Shown piece after piece: positions 1-11,282 of a stretch of DNA of 64,000 nucleotides. Below the pieces are notes generated by a model. It saw only the letters and a program-made list of their open reading frames with translations, searched no databases and was not told the origin of the DNA. A program made the position numbers and the translations under genes. Origin of the DNA: Apoderus coryli (taxonomy: Eukaryota > Arthropoda > Insecta > Coleoptera > Attelabidae); NCBI GenBank assembly GCA_911728435.2, contig OU452200.1, forward strand, positions 27,915,715 to 27,979,714, given 5' to 3'. Positions within the stretch are counted from its first letter, which is position 1. The number at the start of each line of letters is the position of its first letter.

Positions 1-373
1 GCGTAAGCCGAACCTATTTAGATTACCTCAAACTCATACTAATTATGAACAAAGAGCTCCATTATTCAGGGCATGCGACGTGTGTAACAGTTCCCATTTG
101 CATCATAATATTGATTATTTTGATAAATCTTAAAACCGATTCCGAAAAAGCCTTTGGTACTACCTTGGCACTCTTGAATTTTAAATAATTTGTCAGTTAT
201 TTGTATTATTTGTATATAAGTATGTAATTTTTGTATGTTTTGATATATTGTATTTATATCTGATCATTGTTATTATTATTAAGCACATTATTATGTTTAG
301 AATTTATATGCAAATACATTGTCTTGTAATTGGGTATTTCGCCTGTTAGATAATAAAGACAATTATTATTATA
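1..373 (+). mobile_element. 3' end of a non-LTR retrotransposon
   Basis: Bases 2-133 stay open in one frame and end in TAA. They encode a C-terminal tail of the kind found after the reverse transcriptase of insect non-LTR elements (RKPNLFRLPQTHTNYE, then an N-rich stretch and a final IDYFDKS). About 240 bp of AT-rich 3' UTR follow, ending in an AATAAAGAC motif and a short ATT-repeat tail near 355-373, the usual 3' terminus of such elements. The rest of the element lies left of the window, so its length and clade cannot be judged. Confidence 0.7.
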
Positions 374-717
374 TTTCAATACCTTATTATACACGTGTTA
401 TGTCTAATTATTGCTTTGTTTAATTGTCATAAGCATAGGCAGACATGTGTAAAATGACTATTCTTATCTTTACCTAAATGCAATACTCACTAGTGTTTTA
501 TTTTAATTATAATCGGCCAGATAAGTATAAGGCATTTTTTAAATTCTAAAGTAACTATCGACAGTACATTATTTACTTTTTATTTAAAACGTTGACCTTA
601 TTGGATGATACAGTGTCTTCCTTAATGATATGCCAATATTTAAGAGTGTGATTTTAAATAAAAAATTAATGATTGTTTGCTTGATAGTGATATGAGGCCA
701 AAGATGTTTCGTCGAAA
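374..717. other. AT-rich, no feature seen
   Basis: No open frame, repeat or splice-like exon was recognised between the non-LTR tail and the mariner-type end at 718. Confidence 0.4.
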
Positions 718-1281
718 TACAAGGTGTTCAACCTTCAAAATTTAAATAATTTTCAAATCTGCTTTAGATATCTCAGTAAAATTTGGTGAGTAGTGACAGT
801 TGATAAAATATTATTTTCCAATAAAAACAAAATTTCCAGCTTTAAGAGCGTAAGTACGGACAGCGACTCTGATATTTTTGAGGGAAAACATGGCTTTTTC
901 CTCGCTGAATTTTAAACATAAAAGCTCTCTTGTATTGCTTTTCGCCGATACGCCATTTTTGAATAAAAAAATTAAAACCATTTGATGGCCCAAGACAAAT
1001 AATATAATTAATATGGAATATTTTTACCTAAAAATTTAGATGCCTTGGAATAATATGTCACTTTTACATTTGACATTTCTCAGTAAAATTCGATATTAAA
1101 TCTACTCGCCGTGAGTTATTATTATTTTTCTAAGTTCTCATTTCTACAATCTTGTTAATAATGGTGAATTACTCGAATACAGAAGTGGCGAAAATGCATT
1201 ACGTGTATCACCTCTGCGACAGTAATGGAGAGGAAGCCAGCCGTACTTATCCAGAGATGCCAAGCGTGATTTGGCAGATAT
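718..1281 (+). mobile_element. Mariner-type element relic, 5' part
   Basis: A TACAAGGTGTTCAACC end at 718 is one base from the TACAGGGTG ends seen on other mariner-type elements here. The frame from ATG 1161 to about 1281 reads MVNYSNTEVAKMHYVYHLCD and then GEEASRTYPEMP. This is the start of an IS630-Tc1-mariner transposase, its first helix-turn-helix. The frame then closes and no catalytic part or matching right end was found, so this is a decayed 5' fragment. Confidence 0.55.
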
Positions 1282-1319
1282 AGTCGAACCCACATAATTG
1301 AAAATTTTCATATTTCAAG

Positions 1320-1565
1320 TGGTTGCAAATAATCTGAGAGATCGTTATGAGGCTTGAAAAGCTACGTACGAAAGCTACATTACATCTAACAATCCAGGTA
1401 GAAGCTTTTCTCACGACTCAGTCACTGAGAAAAACAGATATTTTTGAAAATTTTAAAACTTGAATGCTTACAAACTATCTGGTAGATCAATATGGGACTT
1501 GAAATTCTACGCACAGAAGCAACACTACAATTAACGATCTAAGTACTATTTTGTTTGGTAGGTAC
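1320..1565. repeat. Two degenerate direct repeats
   Basis: The segment near 1320-1420 (CTGAGAGATCGTTATGAGGCTT) resembles that near 1470-1565 (ATCTGGTAGATCAATATGGGACTT), including the following CTACG-AAG-AACA pattern. The two look like diverged copies of about 90 bp. What they derive from is not recognised. Confidence 0.35.
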
Positions 1566-1799
1566 CAGTTGAATTTTGATTTTGTTAGAAATCTATAAGT
1601 AAATATTTTTTTTTCTTTAGAAACTGTATACTCTTAGCTTTTACCAAAAACGATGTCAACTTTTTACCTTTAATTATAATTAAAATCGGCACTATGTTTA
1701 TATTTAATATATAGGTTTAACCTTAAAAGTATTTGGCCCGCCACTGGTGGGTCTTTCTGTTTTCTTGTATTATTGGAATCTTGTCATGATATACATTCA

Positions 1800-2060
1800 A
1801 CCAGCGTAAGTGTGGACCTACAGTTTAGCAAATCCGAACCACGGTCCTCGATGACATCCGCCAGCACCCACGACTATGAAGTCAATAACTACTAGTACAG
1901 CTAATACACCCAATTAGCTGTGCTACTAGGCATAGGCAAGTCTACCGACTAGGCCGGAAGCACCGTCCACCTATCCAAACACTATGCGCGCGACCAGGTA
2001 CCATGATCGCGATGGCACCGACAGGTGGTTTAACATGTGCTGCCGTCATTACCAAAAACG
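1800..2060. other. GC-rich island of unknown origin
   Basis: This stretch of about 260 bp is clearly richer in G+C than its surroundings. It contains an imperfect hairpin near 1890-1930 (AGCTAAT pairing with ATTAGCT). No convincing reading frame, tRNA-like box or retroelement motif was found. It could be a fragment of a transposon or a SINE-like sequence. Confidence 0.3.
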
Positions 2061-2675
2061 CCGTATCTACAGAGAAGTTAAAATGGAGTAAATTTGATTT
2101 TAGTTTAATAGGTTAGCCGTTGGAACGCATTTTTTCAAAGTGTGGTTTTCTTGCTTTATATAATATTATAAACCGACAGAACACAACTGACCTAACACAA
2201 AAAAAGTCGAAAAAACGATATAATTATTCTAAAAATGCATTTACTGCTTTCTTTCTAAGCATCAACTAAATAAATACAATCCACGCGCTTAGAACCAACG
2301 CAGTGTTGCTTTTTTACTAAGTAGTGTAACAGATTTTTAATATTTTTATCTACAACTGTCATGTAATAGGTACGATTTGACACTATTTTCAATGTCATAA
2401 TGACGTATATTACCGCACTAGTGCGATAATGGGACTGAAGAAAAAAATTAACCAGAATTAACTACTTATTTATTATATATATTTATATGCCGCCCTCATG
2501 CGCCAGCTAAAACAAATATCAACATATCTTAAAGTAAATATTATATGAATACACCTTTACCTTTTTATAATCTACACAAGAGTCTTACCTAACCTTCATC
2601 CACAAATATCTCACATTGTCCGCATTTGTTAAAAATTATTTCTTGATGTCGACAATTGGTTAAGTGAAGGCTTCT
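2061..2675. other. AT-rich spacer, no gene seen
   Basis: No open frame or splice-flanked exon was recognised in this stretch up to the target duplication of the next element. Confidence 0.4.
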
Positions 2676-2683
2676 GATCTTAC

Positions 2684-2711
2684 CACAGATCTAGGAAGGG
2701 GGAGATAAAAC
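2684..2711. repeat. Left 28-bp TIR of the P-like element
   Basis: It matches 5561-5588 exactly in inverse orientation. The 8-bp target duplication GATCTTAC ends at 2683. Confidence 0.9.
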
Positions 2712-3260
2712 ATTATCTGAAATTTCATTCATAATTCACATTTGTTTACAATCAGACATAGGTTGGCAGTTGATATATAAGATAGAAAAGGACAGATAGA
2801 AAAAATGGCAACGTTGTACCAGGTTCGTCGTTTCGATTTCGTTTTATGTACCAGTGGCGTACGGTTTTAAAGGAATTCTTTATACTTTAATTAGGCGATT
2901 GATGTTCACTAAAGTGATATAAAGCAATGATAAATTGTAGGTTTTTAAAATAACGTTTTTTTTTTTGGTTTATGATTCATTATGATTTATGATAAAAATA
3001 TATTTTATCTTATTATTATTACCGTATCTAATTCTAAATATCTTTAGACTATGATGGTTGTTGAAAACAATGTCGAGCCTCGGTAATTTATTGAAACTGC
3101 CTCATGGGTCGGTGTGTATTTGCTGGTTCGCAAGTATTTTCATAAATAAATAACATTGAAACACACCATCAAATAACTTTTAAATTTAATATAATTAATT
3201 TAAATAAAATATATACATTTAATGAACGTTTTTTATATGATCAGGATTGAACGGCTGTTA

Positions 3261-3304
3261 AACCATAGTCTAATAAATAATATATTATTTATTAGACTAT
3301 GGTT
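3261..3304. repeat. Perfect 44-bp palindrome
   Basis: Each arm is 22 bp (AACCATAGTCTAATAAATAA plus TA) with no spacer. It lies inside the P-like element, outside any recognised exon. It could be a tiny nested fold-back insertion or a structural site. Confidence 0.8.
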
Positions 3305-3805
3305 AAACTATACTACCTAAAAAATACTTAAATAATCCAATATACACTCAGACGAGACGTGCAAGTAAATAATATCTTTGGTCTTTAAGTGTTTTGGAAA
3401 AACCATTGAATAATAACTATAGATACTGTGGGAAAAACCACAGATAAAAGCAAGACAGCTAAGGCGCCGATAAGGGTGCAATAAAATTATTAATAATTAG
3501 GTAAAAATATATTTACAAAGATAAGGGTTGGCGCCAACAATGGTTACAGGATTAGATAGGACATAGGTAGCACCATTATATATTATCTGGGAAACTAGTA
3601 TATACAGTGTGTACCCAAATACTTGGTGCCCCAAAAATAATTTCCAAATGTAATGTTTAATGTGATAAATAAATTTAATACAATAAAAAATTAACAAGAA
3701 AAATTTATTATTACAAAATATAAATCGTTAATAACATTATATTTAGAGCACATAAAAAACGTAAGCTAATACTAATTTTGAAGCTATATACAAAAAATTC
3801 TTATT

Positions 3806-3925
3806 ACACCTTAAAGTGGTTTGAACTGGATAACTCAAATATAAGTTGATTTTTAAATTGTATAGCCTTTTAAAAATCAACATGCTTTTAAGGTGATTTA
3901 GTTCAAATGATTTTGAGTGTATCTA
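3806..3925. repeat. Imperfect hairpin
   Basis: CACCTTAAAGTGGTTTGAAC near 3806 pairs imperfectly with a segment near 3890-3925. The inner arms GTTGATTTTTAAA and TTTAAAAATCAAC are nearly perfect. This is probably an old fold-back insertion inside the P-like element. Confidence 0.5.
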
Positions 3926-3978
3926 ACATATTACACTGTAAACTTAACTCTAAAGATAAAATATAAGTTACACAAAAA

Positions 3979-4299
3979 TTATTCATTTCTAAATAAAATT
4001 GTTTTTGTGTTCATACTCCTAGATCTATTTGTTTGGGTAACATCTAACCTTTTAATTGTTTCATAATATATTCTTATATTAAAGTAGGATTTTAAAATCA
4101 ATTTTGACATATAAATTGGATGCTCTGATAAAATATTATCATCATACATATGATCACCAAATACTTCAAAGGCCGAAGGAGGTATTGTATTGAATGTATG
4201 CGCAACTAATATATTTATTAAGTCTCTATTTTTTGTATTGAAAATGCCTTTTGTAGCGTTAAAAAATCTAAAAAATGGATCACATAGGTCCTTGCTTGA
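3979..4299 (-). pseudogene. Possible C-terminal part of the P-like transposase
   Basis: A 106-codon frame ends in TAA at 3979. It is in the same orientation as the THAP exons and inside the same TIR pair. It begins DLCDPFFRFFNATKGIF and ends with KLILKSYFNIRIYY and TKTILFRNE. The H-x4-KLI-x4-YFNIR pattern followed by a basic tail resembles the C-terminus of P/THAP9-type transposases, but I judge this from memory of the family pattern only. How it would splice to the THAP exons is not clear, because frames between 4300 and 4590 are interrupted. An internal deletion is likely. Confidence 0.4.
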
Positions 4300-4474
4300 T
4301 CAACATCTGATGCTCTAAATATTCAATATCTACTTACCTACTAGACTTGCTTGGAGAGGATTCGGCTACAGTTGAATCTGGCAGCCGATATAGGAACTGG
4401 TGTTCACTCGGCGTACTACCAACGAAAACTAGATGTCGCCAAACACATCCTTTTACATAAATACAATAGTTAAA

Positions 4475-4505
4475 TACCACAGATCTAGAATCTAGATGTG
4501 TGGTA
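4475..4505. repeat. Internal palindrome resembling two fused TIR tips
   Basis: This 31-bp near-palindrome reads TACCACAGATCTAG, then CTAGATGTGTGGTA. Each half repeats the outermost bases of the element's own TIR (CACAGATCTAG) with one mismatch in the right half. It lies between THAP exon 2 and the C-terminal frame. Confidence 0.7.
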
Positions 4506-4596
4506 AATACACCATATGTTTATTACAATATTATTGAACATTATACCTTAAATTGTATATAGACAAATTTTATTAAGCATATATATATATAATTAC

Positions 4597-4800
4597 CTGT
4601 ACGACAGAGGCTCATTAAAAAGAAATGATAATTGAGGTTCAGCGTCTGGTCGGATTTGCTTTCGACCAGTAATCTCAGTTATCTTAATGTCGCTCATATC
4701 AAAATGGTTTGAGCATATTTGTGCACGCTTGGGGACATACTGATTTTCCAGACCCAAAAGCTGTAGCCACCTTTCGCGTCTTTCCGAAGTTACTGGAAAC
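4597..4800 (-). CDS. THAP domain, second exon (P-like element)
   Basis: The exon is bounded by TTGTAG acceptor and GTAATT donor. The first base completes an AGG codon left by exon 1. It then reads FPVTSERRERWLQLLGL and QICSNHFDMSDI, which are the FP box, the central Trp and the C-x2-HF zinc-binding half of a THAP (C2CH) finger. It stays open for 67 codons and ends LSFLFNEPLSY. The phase at the end is 2. The next exon was not identified with confidence. Confidence 0.75.
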
Positions 4801-5036
4801 CTACAATATGAAATTATTTAATTCTTTTGTAACCTACCAATTCAGTATTAACATATTTAGTTATCTAACGAAGTGCAACCTTAGTTTATAATTAAACCTT
4901 GATTTAAATAGTCCTAGCATCTCTATAAAATCACAAAAATCAACAATTACATTAAGTATTTATTTACAGCAATTTATTTTGTAGAGCAAGCAAACTACAC
5001 CACTGATAAACAATAACAAGTCGTAACCTTACTTAC

Positions 5037-5101
5037 CTCCGAAATATCAAATTTGGGTTGGAATTTTCATTATTTTTACACACTATACACTGATGCACCA
5101 T
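5037..5101 (-). CDS. THAP domain, first exon (P-like element)
   Basis: From ATG at 5101 the exon reads MVHQCIVCKNNENSNPNL and ends IFRR at a GTAAGT donor. The C-x2-C pair just after the start is the first half of the THAP zinc finger. At 65 bp it has the same length and splice position as the THAP first exon at 44801-44865. The ATG is about 490 bp inside the right TIR, as expected for a transposase 5' end. Confidence 0.75.
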
Positions 5102-5560
5102 TGTTAATTGTTTTTTTATAGTTTTTGCACAAGAAAACACTCAAAATTCCTCAAAATCACCAACTAACAACAAATAAATACGCGACCACAGGATAGTTGG
5201 CAACAAAGCTCAAACTACCGGCTGATTACACAAATGAATGAAATAGTAAATTCTTCGCGTACTATTCAAGTTGCTCTGCTTTACAGAGTTGCCACGTGTA
5301 CTTCATAAATAAATTATAATTTGGTGAAATATGTCTTGAATATGTTAAAATTCATAAAAAAGTAACTAAAAAATATCTTGGGTATATCGTTTTATAATAC
5401 ACAAAAATTAGTACCATCACCTAAGTTATATTTTGCTTTAAAACGGTAAAAAATGCCGTATCAAAATAGTGTATTTTAAAACAATGCGGGAAGGAAAGCG
5501 GAAGTTTGGCATTATCGATATCTGCAAATAATGATGTTTGATCGCTTGGAAATGTAAACA

Positions 5561-5588
5561 GTTTTATCTCCCCCTTCCTAGATCTGTG
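5561..5588. repeat. Right 28-bp TIR of the P-like element
   Basis: It is the exact inverse of 2684-2711 and is followed at once by the second GATCTTAC. Confidence 0.9.
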
Positions 5589-6006
5589 GATCTTACTTCG
5601 CTAGTTAAAGTGCTTCTTCACTACTCATGTATCCAACCTTCTTTTCTACACCATTTCTCATAGCAATCATAAACCAGCTGGTATTTTTCTTGTGATTTCT
5701 CTTGTACAAGATTTAATAGTTAAAGCTACATTTTCAATGTACGAAGGGAGATTGTCTTCGCTTGAACTGATTTTTGTATAGATGTTTCTTCATTCAACTT
5801 TGACAATTTGATAACAGAACTAATTTATTTTATTTACACAGCTTTGTTTGTCTTTGTTGCTATGGTCACAAAATATGGTCACCGGTACCTTATGTTTTCA
5901 GGAAATATTATTAACAATACGTTGAATTGAAATATTTTTTTATTTTTAAATGTTAAAATATACAGTTGTAGATAAAATTTTGTACGCAACACATGGGATA
6001 GGAATT

Positions 6007-6077
6007 GTTAACGCACTTATGTGAATACACGACTCGGCCTACGGCCTCGTCGTGCAAACTTCACATGCGTGCGTTAA
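6007..6077. repeat. GC-rich hairpin in AT-rich flank
   Basis: GTTAACGCACTTATGTGAA near 6007 pairs with TTCACATGCGTGCGTTAAT near 6077. The core ACGACTCGGCC-TA-CGGCCTCGTCGT is almost perfect. The sequence context gives no transposase. It is probably the tip of a non-autonomous element. Confidence 0.6.
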
Positions 6078-6783
6078 TAATGTCTATATCTCACTAATTA
6101 CGTAAATAACTAATAACGGCGCAACATTATAAAACAATACATAAGAATGAGCTGGAAACGCTTCTTTTTGAATGTAATTGAACAAACGACGAATTATCAT
6201 AACACTTTTCTTAATCTTAATTACACCAGTTTTAATCAGTTGGCAGTAGGCATATTTAGCCAAAACGCTCCTCGATTTTTGGGTAAAATTTGGACAAGAG
6301 TTTTAAGTAAAGCTTCCCTTTTCTCTACTGGAAAACCACAAGGATGAGACAATGGTCGATGAATTTTCAAAGTGTTTTTCATCGCTTTAACAGTTAAAAA
6401 ATCGAAACAATTTTAAGAGTTGGTTTCGGAGTGGGACGATTTATAAAACAGAAACTTACAACCTCGAATCGCAGCTATTTGGACTATATTTTTTAAGTAT
6501 ACACGATTGGGTTGCTTCAGTTTATTTTTGAAGTGTGGTTTTTCCACAGGTAAAAATCCGTATACCCATCTCGTTAACATTCACTTTTCCACTGTTTGAA
6601 GATTGACCTCACAAAATCCGAAAAATCGTATGTTGTTTCACCTGCTGGTAGAAACTATCCGCAGACATACAAGTATGTGTGGTTCAAAATAGTGAATATT
6701 AATATTTTATGGGGATATTTCATTTGAATTGATAATAAAAATTAAAAAGCTTAAAAATGTCCAATTTCTGTAAAGTCTTCAAC

Positions 6784-6975
6784 TTACAGTAGCCAATTCA
6801 ATATGGGATTTCCATGAACTACATATCTCCCAGTTTTGGGACATGTTGTCCACCTTGTGACCATGCGGACATTATCGCAAGCTTCACATTTTTCATTCTC
6901 AAGCGAAATGTTTTTGACTTTAACTTGTACACGGTAAACATTATGTGACATCTTAATTGTTTGATGCTTTTGCAC
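6784..6975 (-). other. Cys-containing open frame with a splice donor, doubtful exon
   Basis: The frame includes ENEKCEACDN and TTCPKTGRYVVHGN. It runs into CTACT|GTAAGT near 6784, a good donor. The two C-x2-C / C-P pairs and ordinary codon content are suggestive, but no partner exon was found on either side. It may be chance or part of a decayed transposon. Confidence 0.2.
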
Positions 6976-9900
6976 ACGAAAAAAATATTATTTACGAAAT
7001 AAACTGATCAAGCGTATCGTCCACACTCACCGCATTGTTTCTACTTACTGCAAGTGCAGAATGCCGAAGCGAATGGCAGGCGCAAGCAAAAACGCCGCAT
7101 CTAAGGCGTGCTTAGCGGAAACGCAGATATTGCATTTATGCTAAGCTTTCATATAATATTTTGTAGAAGTGGCATAAATATATTATGAATTTTAGGCTTT
7201 CTACTTGAGATACGGCATTCATATCAAGTACGTAAGATAGATACTAGAATAAGGACTATGTTGACTTAAAAATATCATATTTTCCCTTGGACGCAGTTGC
7301 GGGGTTTGGCTAAGCACGGCAGTGTGGACATCTTCTCTAATCGAAAACTTTGGCTGCTGGCTCTGGCCGCCAAGTTCATACCAGTAATTAGCCTCTTATT
7401 TACTGAGATCTTGTATAGATTCAATTTGTAATTATATCAGTTACAGTCAATAAATAAAAAAAATATCAATAATATATTGCAGTTAAAAAAAAAAACATTT
7501 TTGAAGTTGGCGATTTATTAAAATTTAGCAAATACACTAATTGTGAAAATTCAAGTATACAGTATAAGAGTATAAAGATTATAAGCTAAATATAGAATAT
7601 ATATCTTAATATAATAATTTGTTTACTATTATCGTTTAATATTTTATAGTACAACTCTAGTAGTCTTCAAAAATCCTAACATTGTAATTAAATTGCACAA
7701 TATTGAATAATAAGCGCTGCATAGCTGTAAGCCAGAGTAAATTTGTGCGATTAGCCGTAATAGAAGGTATTCGTTTGAACAATACTAGAGTTAATATACC
7801 TATGATTTCTTATAAACATGAGCAAATTACTTTATTTGTAAATATATTTCAAGAATAGCTTATAGATCCGCTTATATAGAATTTTTAAACTAAATTAGGC
7901 AAAAAGCTTTCCCAGTACTTTTTGTCTATCTCAGTTTTTTCATTATAAGCTAACCAAAAATCATTTACAAACAAGTGGATTTTAATATCTAATTACTGTT
8001 TTTGATCCTTGGTAGTATCACAAAATATTCCCACTATCTTGGTTACCACCAAACTTAAATAATGATAGAAATATTCAGAAGTAAAGCAGATAGAATATAT
8101 AATACTATATTTAATAACTCACTAACTTTGGGTAACCACAAGAATTTATACTAAACTTATTTTAATAAATGTAATATCATTAACTATGAAATACTACATA
8201 TTTGTTTTAAATATTATAATATGTATGTATTGTGCTTATGTAATGAAAATTGTGTTAATATTATTTTGTTTATTTCAATATAAGTATTAATTATTTAAAG
8301 TCCTACTTCTAAATAATTCCAATTTAATGATAATCATCATAATTAATAATTATAATTTCTAGAAACCTTGTTTAAGATTGTATAACATTTGTAGTTTTGT
8401 GATGACTGGACATAAAAGTTCCTTTTGTTAACATTCTTTCTGATGTGGTCCCTAACATCACGGTATTACTACAGAATTAATTACGTAAGTCTGCAATAAG
8501 TTTTGCTCTAAATATAAGTACCTAATATTCTACTAATATTCGGAGGAATTATTATATTGCTATAGTTTGTTTGTTAGATACTACATAATTAAATTTAAAT
8601 ACAGGGTATGCGAATTATATCACTGTCTCCGACACTAGACTTAAAACAAATGCAAATATGTTTGAAAAAACTTTTCAAAGCTGCAATATATTGCGAGGAA
8701 CATTACTTTCACGCCTGTTATAAAACAATAATTGCGGCACACATTCTAAAAGATGATTGTTATGGTTAATATGGAAGCGTTTTCGTACAACCACACAGAA
8801 CTGATTTATCTCGAGTAGCAGTTTTTGAAAGAGTAATGTCTTCTTATATGTCAGTTATTCAAATTAATAAGTTATTAACGTATTAAATTGTTATAAATAT
8901 TACATAAGTAACAATCAAGGTATAAATCGAAGTTTAACCTTCTTATTTTCCATACAAGTAAGTACACAGAAATAATAATAAACAAAACAAATTAATATGG
9001 AATTCTGTAGCCAGTGTTTCAAGGTGTTTTAAGTTATCTCAACATTATAACAATCGAAGGTTTTAAAATGTATACACTCTTATTTGTTATGACCTTTTAC
9101 AAAGAAGAAACAAATGACAAGATGAAAAATAACAATATCTTAGCAGTTACAATTTTGCGATCCAGTAGAATCTCACATTAGTTTTAGCTAATAAGATTTC
9201 TTAAGTTCACTTTTTCCATCCTACGATGCAATATCACAAAATGCGAATTTTCTCTTTTAACTTTCGTGACTGTCAATTGTTTGTCATTTCTGTTAATTAT
9301 ACACTATCTTGATCATCTTCTGTCTAGCATATAGGTTCTAAGAAAATCATCCATTACTACCCTTGGCGTTTGATGAATAGCAAACCGTATAGTTTGTTAT
9401 GACCCAACAGTACCTACCCTACTATTACAAAATGAGCTGTTCGCTAAAGTCTGGATTTCGAGTAATTACCAACCACATTCATATCACAGTTTTAAAGCTA
9501 TATAGATCCGACTGACACGGCAATATTCCTTTCAGTTCCCTAAATACACCCTTGGCCAAACCGTGTATTAACAAACTCTTGCAAATTTTGCCAAAGTATG
9601 TAACATTTTTTTTGCATAAATATACTGTTTTACACGTAAGGTAAGACAATAGCAAAACGGTCTACTGTATATCCACACTTTTCTGCCATTAGAGGTTTTT
9701 GCTAGATCTACTACGTTAAACATTACATGCGCATTGTTTAACCCCAGAAAGAGTTTCTTGTTCAATAGATAGGACGTTTTTGAAAAATTTAACAAACTGT
9801 AAGGAGGAAAGGAAATATCGAAGCTTTTTCTGAAATTTTCGATGTTTGCCAGAATCGTTCAGGTACCATCAAAAACTGAAAAATGATGTTAATAAAAAAT

Positions 9901-10005
9901 ATTATATGATGTTAAAATGAACATAATTTCACACATAACGAAATATTTTTTTAAATTGAATATATCTTCAAAATTAAGGCAAAATACGTAAAATCAATTT
10001 TTTTT
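6976..10005. other. AT-rich, little recognisable
   Basis: No gene was found. A TACAGGGTATGC end of the mariner type occurs at about 8604. A reversed similar end (GCATACCCTGTA) occurs near 12627-12641. Whether these belong to one element is uncertain, since nothing coding for a transposase was seen between them. Confidence 0.35.
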
Positions 10006-10330
10006 AATAATAATAATAATGACTTTATTGTGATATAGTAGGTACACAAAAGGCGAAGTTGAGGCACATGCCTCCTAGCTTAACCTTAACCTTTTAATAA
10101 AATTTTTTGATAACTTGTCTGCTAAACCCACTTTTACTAATTTACAATTTTATTTTGAAACTTATTTTTGATTTTGTATTGTTGACATATTTCTATTATG
10201 ACAGACAAATTTATAAAACACTGAGGAAATGAACAATATGGTATAATATTGTAAATGGTGTTTAAGCTTCTGCTGTTATTGGTTTATTATTATTATTGTA
10301 AACGAAAACATTTTTAAAGGAAATCATACG
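10006..10330 (-). mobile_element. Probable 3' end of a minus-strand non-LTR element
   Basis: A TAA-repeat at 10007-10020 is followed by TGACTTTATTGTGATATAGT, the arrangement seen at reverse-oriented non-LTR 3' ends at 34873 and 63522 in this window. Only non-coding tail could be recognised. Confidence 0.4.
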
Positions 10331-11219
10331 TTATATCCAATCAATTTAATTATACGGCTAGATTCAGTGGCGGCTTGTCCTATGAAGCAACGGTTCACCT
10401 AAATAATCAGTAAAATTAATAATATTTAAGTATTTAATTCTATTTTATTGTGTAATTATTTTTCTCCATATAAAATTTAAACTATAAATTAATGTATACT
10501 AATGTATAATTTTCAACCTGCTTTACCATAAAACTGTAATTTTGAATTTCCTCTTCATCTGAAGTAGGCTTTATCCTATACACCTATTAAACATACTTAA
10601 TTTACATACCTATAGGTATTTCCCTCTTTTTTTATTCGTGTAATAATAGTAAAACATTATTTATTTCGGTCTCTCTCCTCCCTGTACGCGGCAGTTGACA
10701 CCCTTGCCAGTGCTTGTGTCCTGTGACACACCAATAGCCTATTAATTTATCATACACGTTCTTGTGCAGATGAAGCGTGTCTATTATTCAGCAACAATGG
10801 GCAACACTGCCATCTGGGATATACCCACTATACAACTACCTATCTCTCTTCGTATAACCATAGGTGCCAGCGTTTAATTATACTAAGCATACGATACGAA
10901 TCTTGCCATTAAAAAAACACTATAAGAAGCACGCTTCATATAGATGCAGCAGAGAGTTAATGTAAAATAAGGTTATATGACAACGCTTGGCGAGTGTTTT
11001 GTACGTATAATATGTCGATTATTATTTTGATTATATCTATCTCTATCACACAGTCGCAAATTTCTAGTGCTATGCTGATATTATTTTTATTTACTTTTCG
11101 GGAAGCTTAAGGTTTTGATATTTTGAATACAAATTAGTCTCTCTATTAATAAATGGGTAGGTACCGTAAAATATTGTTTCTTTAATAATATAATATATTA
11201 TAATATCTCATACTTTAAT

Positions 11220-11282
11220 ATGGAAGAAGCAAGTGGAAGTAGTACACATCAGCAGCGTAAATTATATTTACGCTGGCATCAG
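11220..11282 (+). CDS. Possible first coding exon of a BTB-type protein
   Basis: An ATG opens a 21-codon frame reading MEEASGSSTHQQ then RKLYLRWHQ. It ends exactly at a strong CAG|GTAAGC donor. A start of this form, with LRW just ahead of a splice site, is typical of insect BTB (POZ) transcription factors of the tramtrack group (LRWNN or LRWH). No second exon was found downstream in the window, so this is either a gene with a very long first intron, a captured exon, or chance. Confidence 0.3.

Larger units (their letters stand above)
2684..5588 (-). mobile_element. P-element-like DNA transposon (THAP type)
   Basis: The element is 2905 bp. It has perfect 28-bp terminal inverted repeats (CACAGATCTAGGAAGGGGG and on) and is flanked on both sides by the 8-bp direct repeat GATCTTAC (2676-2683 and 5589-5596). 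An 8-bp duplication fits P elements and hAT elements. The minus strand encodes a THAP zinc finger split by an intron, the known N-terminal DNA-binding domain of P transposases, and a further open frame near the other end. The catalytic core is not visible as an open frame, so the copy is probably internally deleted and inactive. The clean ends and target duplication suggest moderate age. Confidence 0.75.

Noticed and set aside
811..993. 60-codon open frame on the minus strand
   Set aside because: No domain, no splice context and AT-rich codon content. It overlaps a mariner-type end and looks like chance.
3001..3020. Scattered ATT/TTA short repeats (also 12775, 33014, 37408)
   Set aside because: Ordinary microsatellites in AT-rich DNA. 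Only those next to recognisable non-LTR tails were kept.
9568..9795. 75-codon open frame on the minus strand
   Set aside because: No recognisable motif and no exon-like boundaries. Treated as random.
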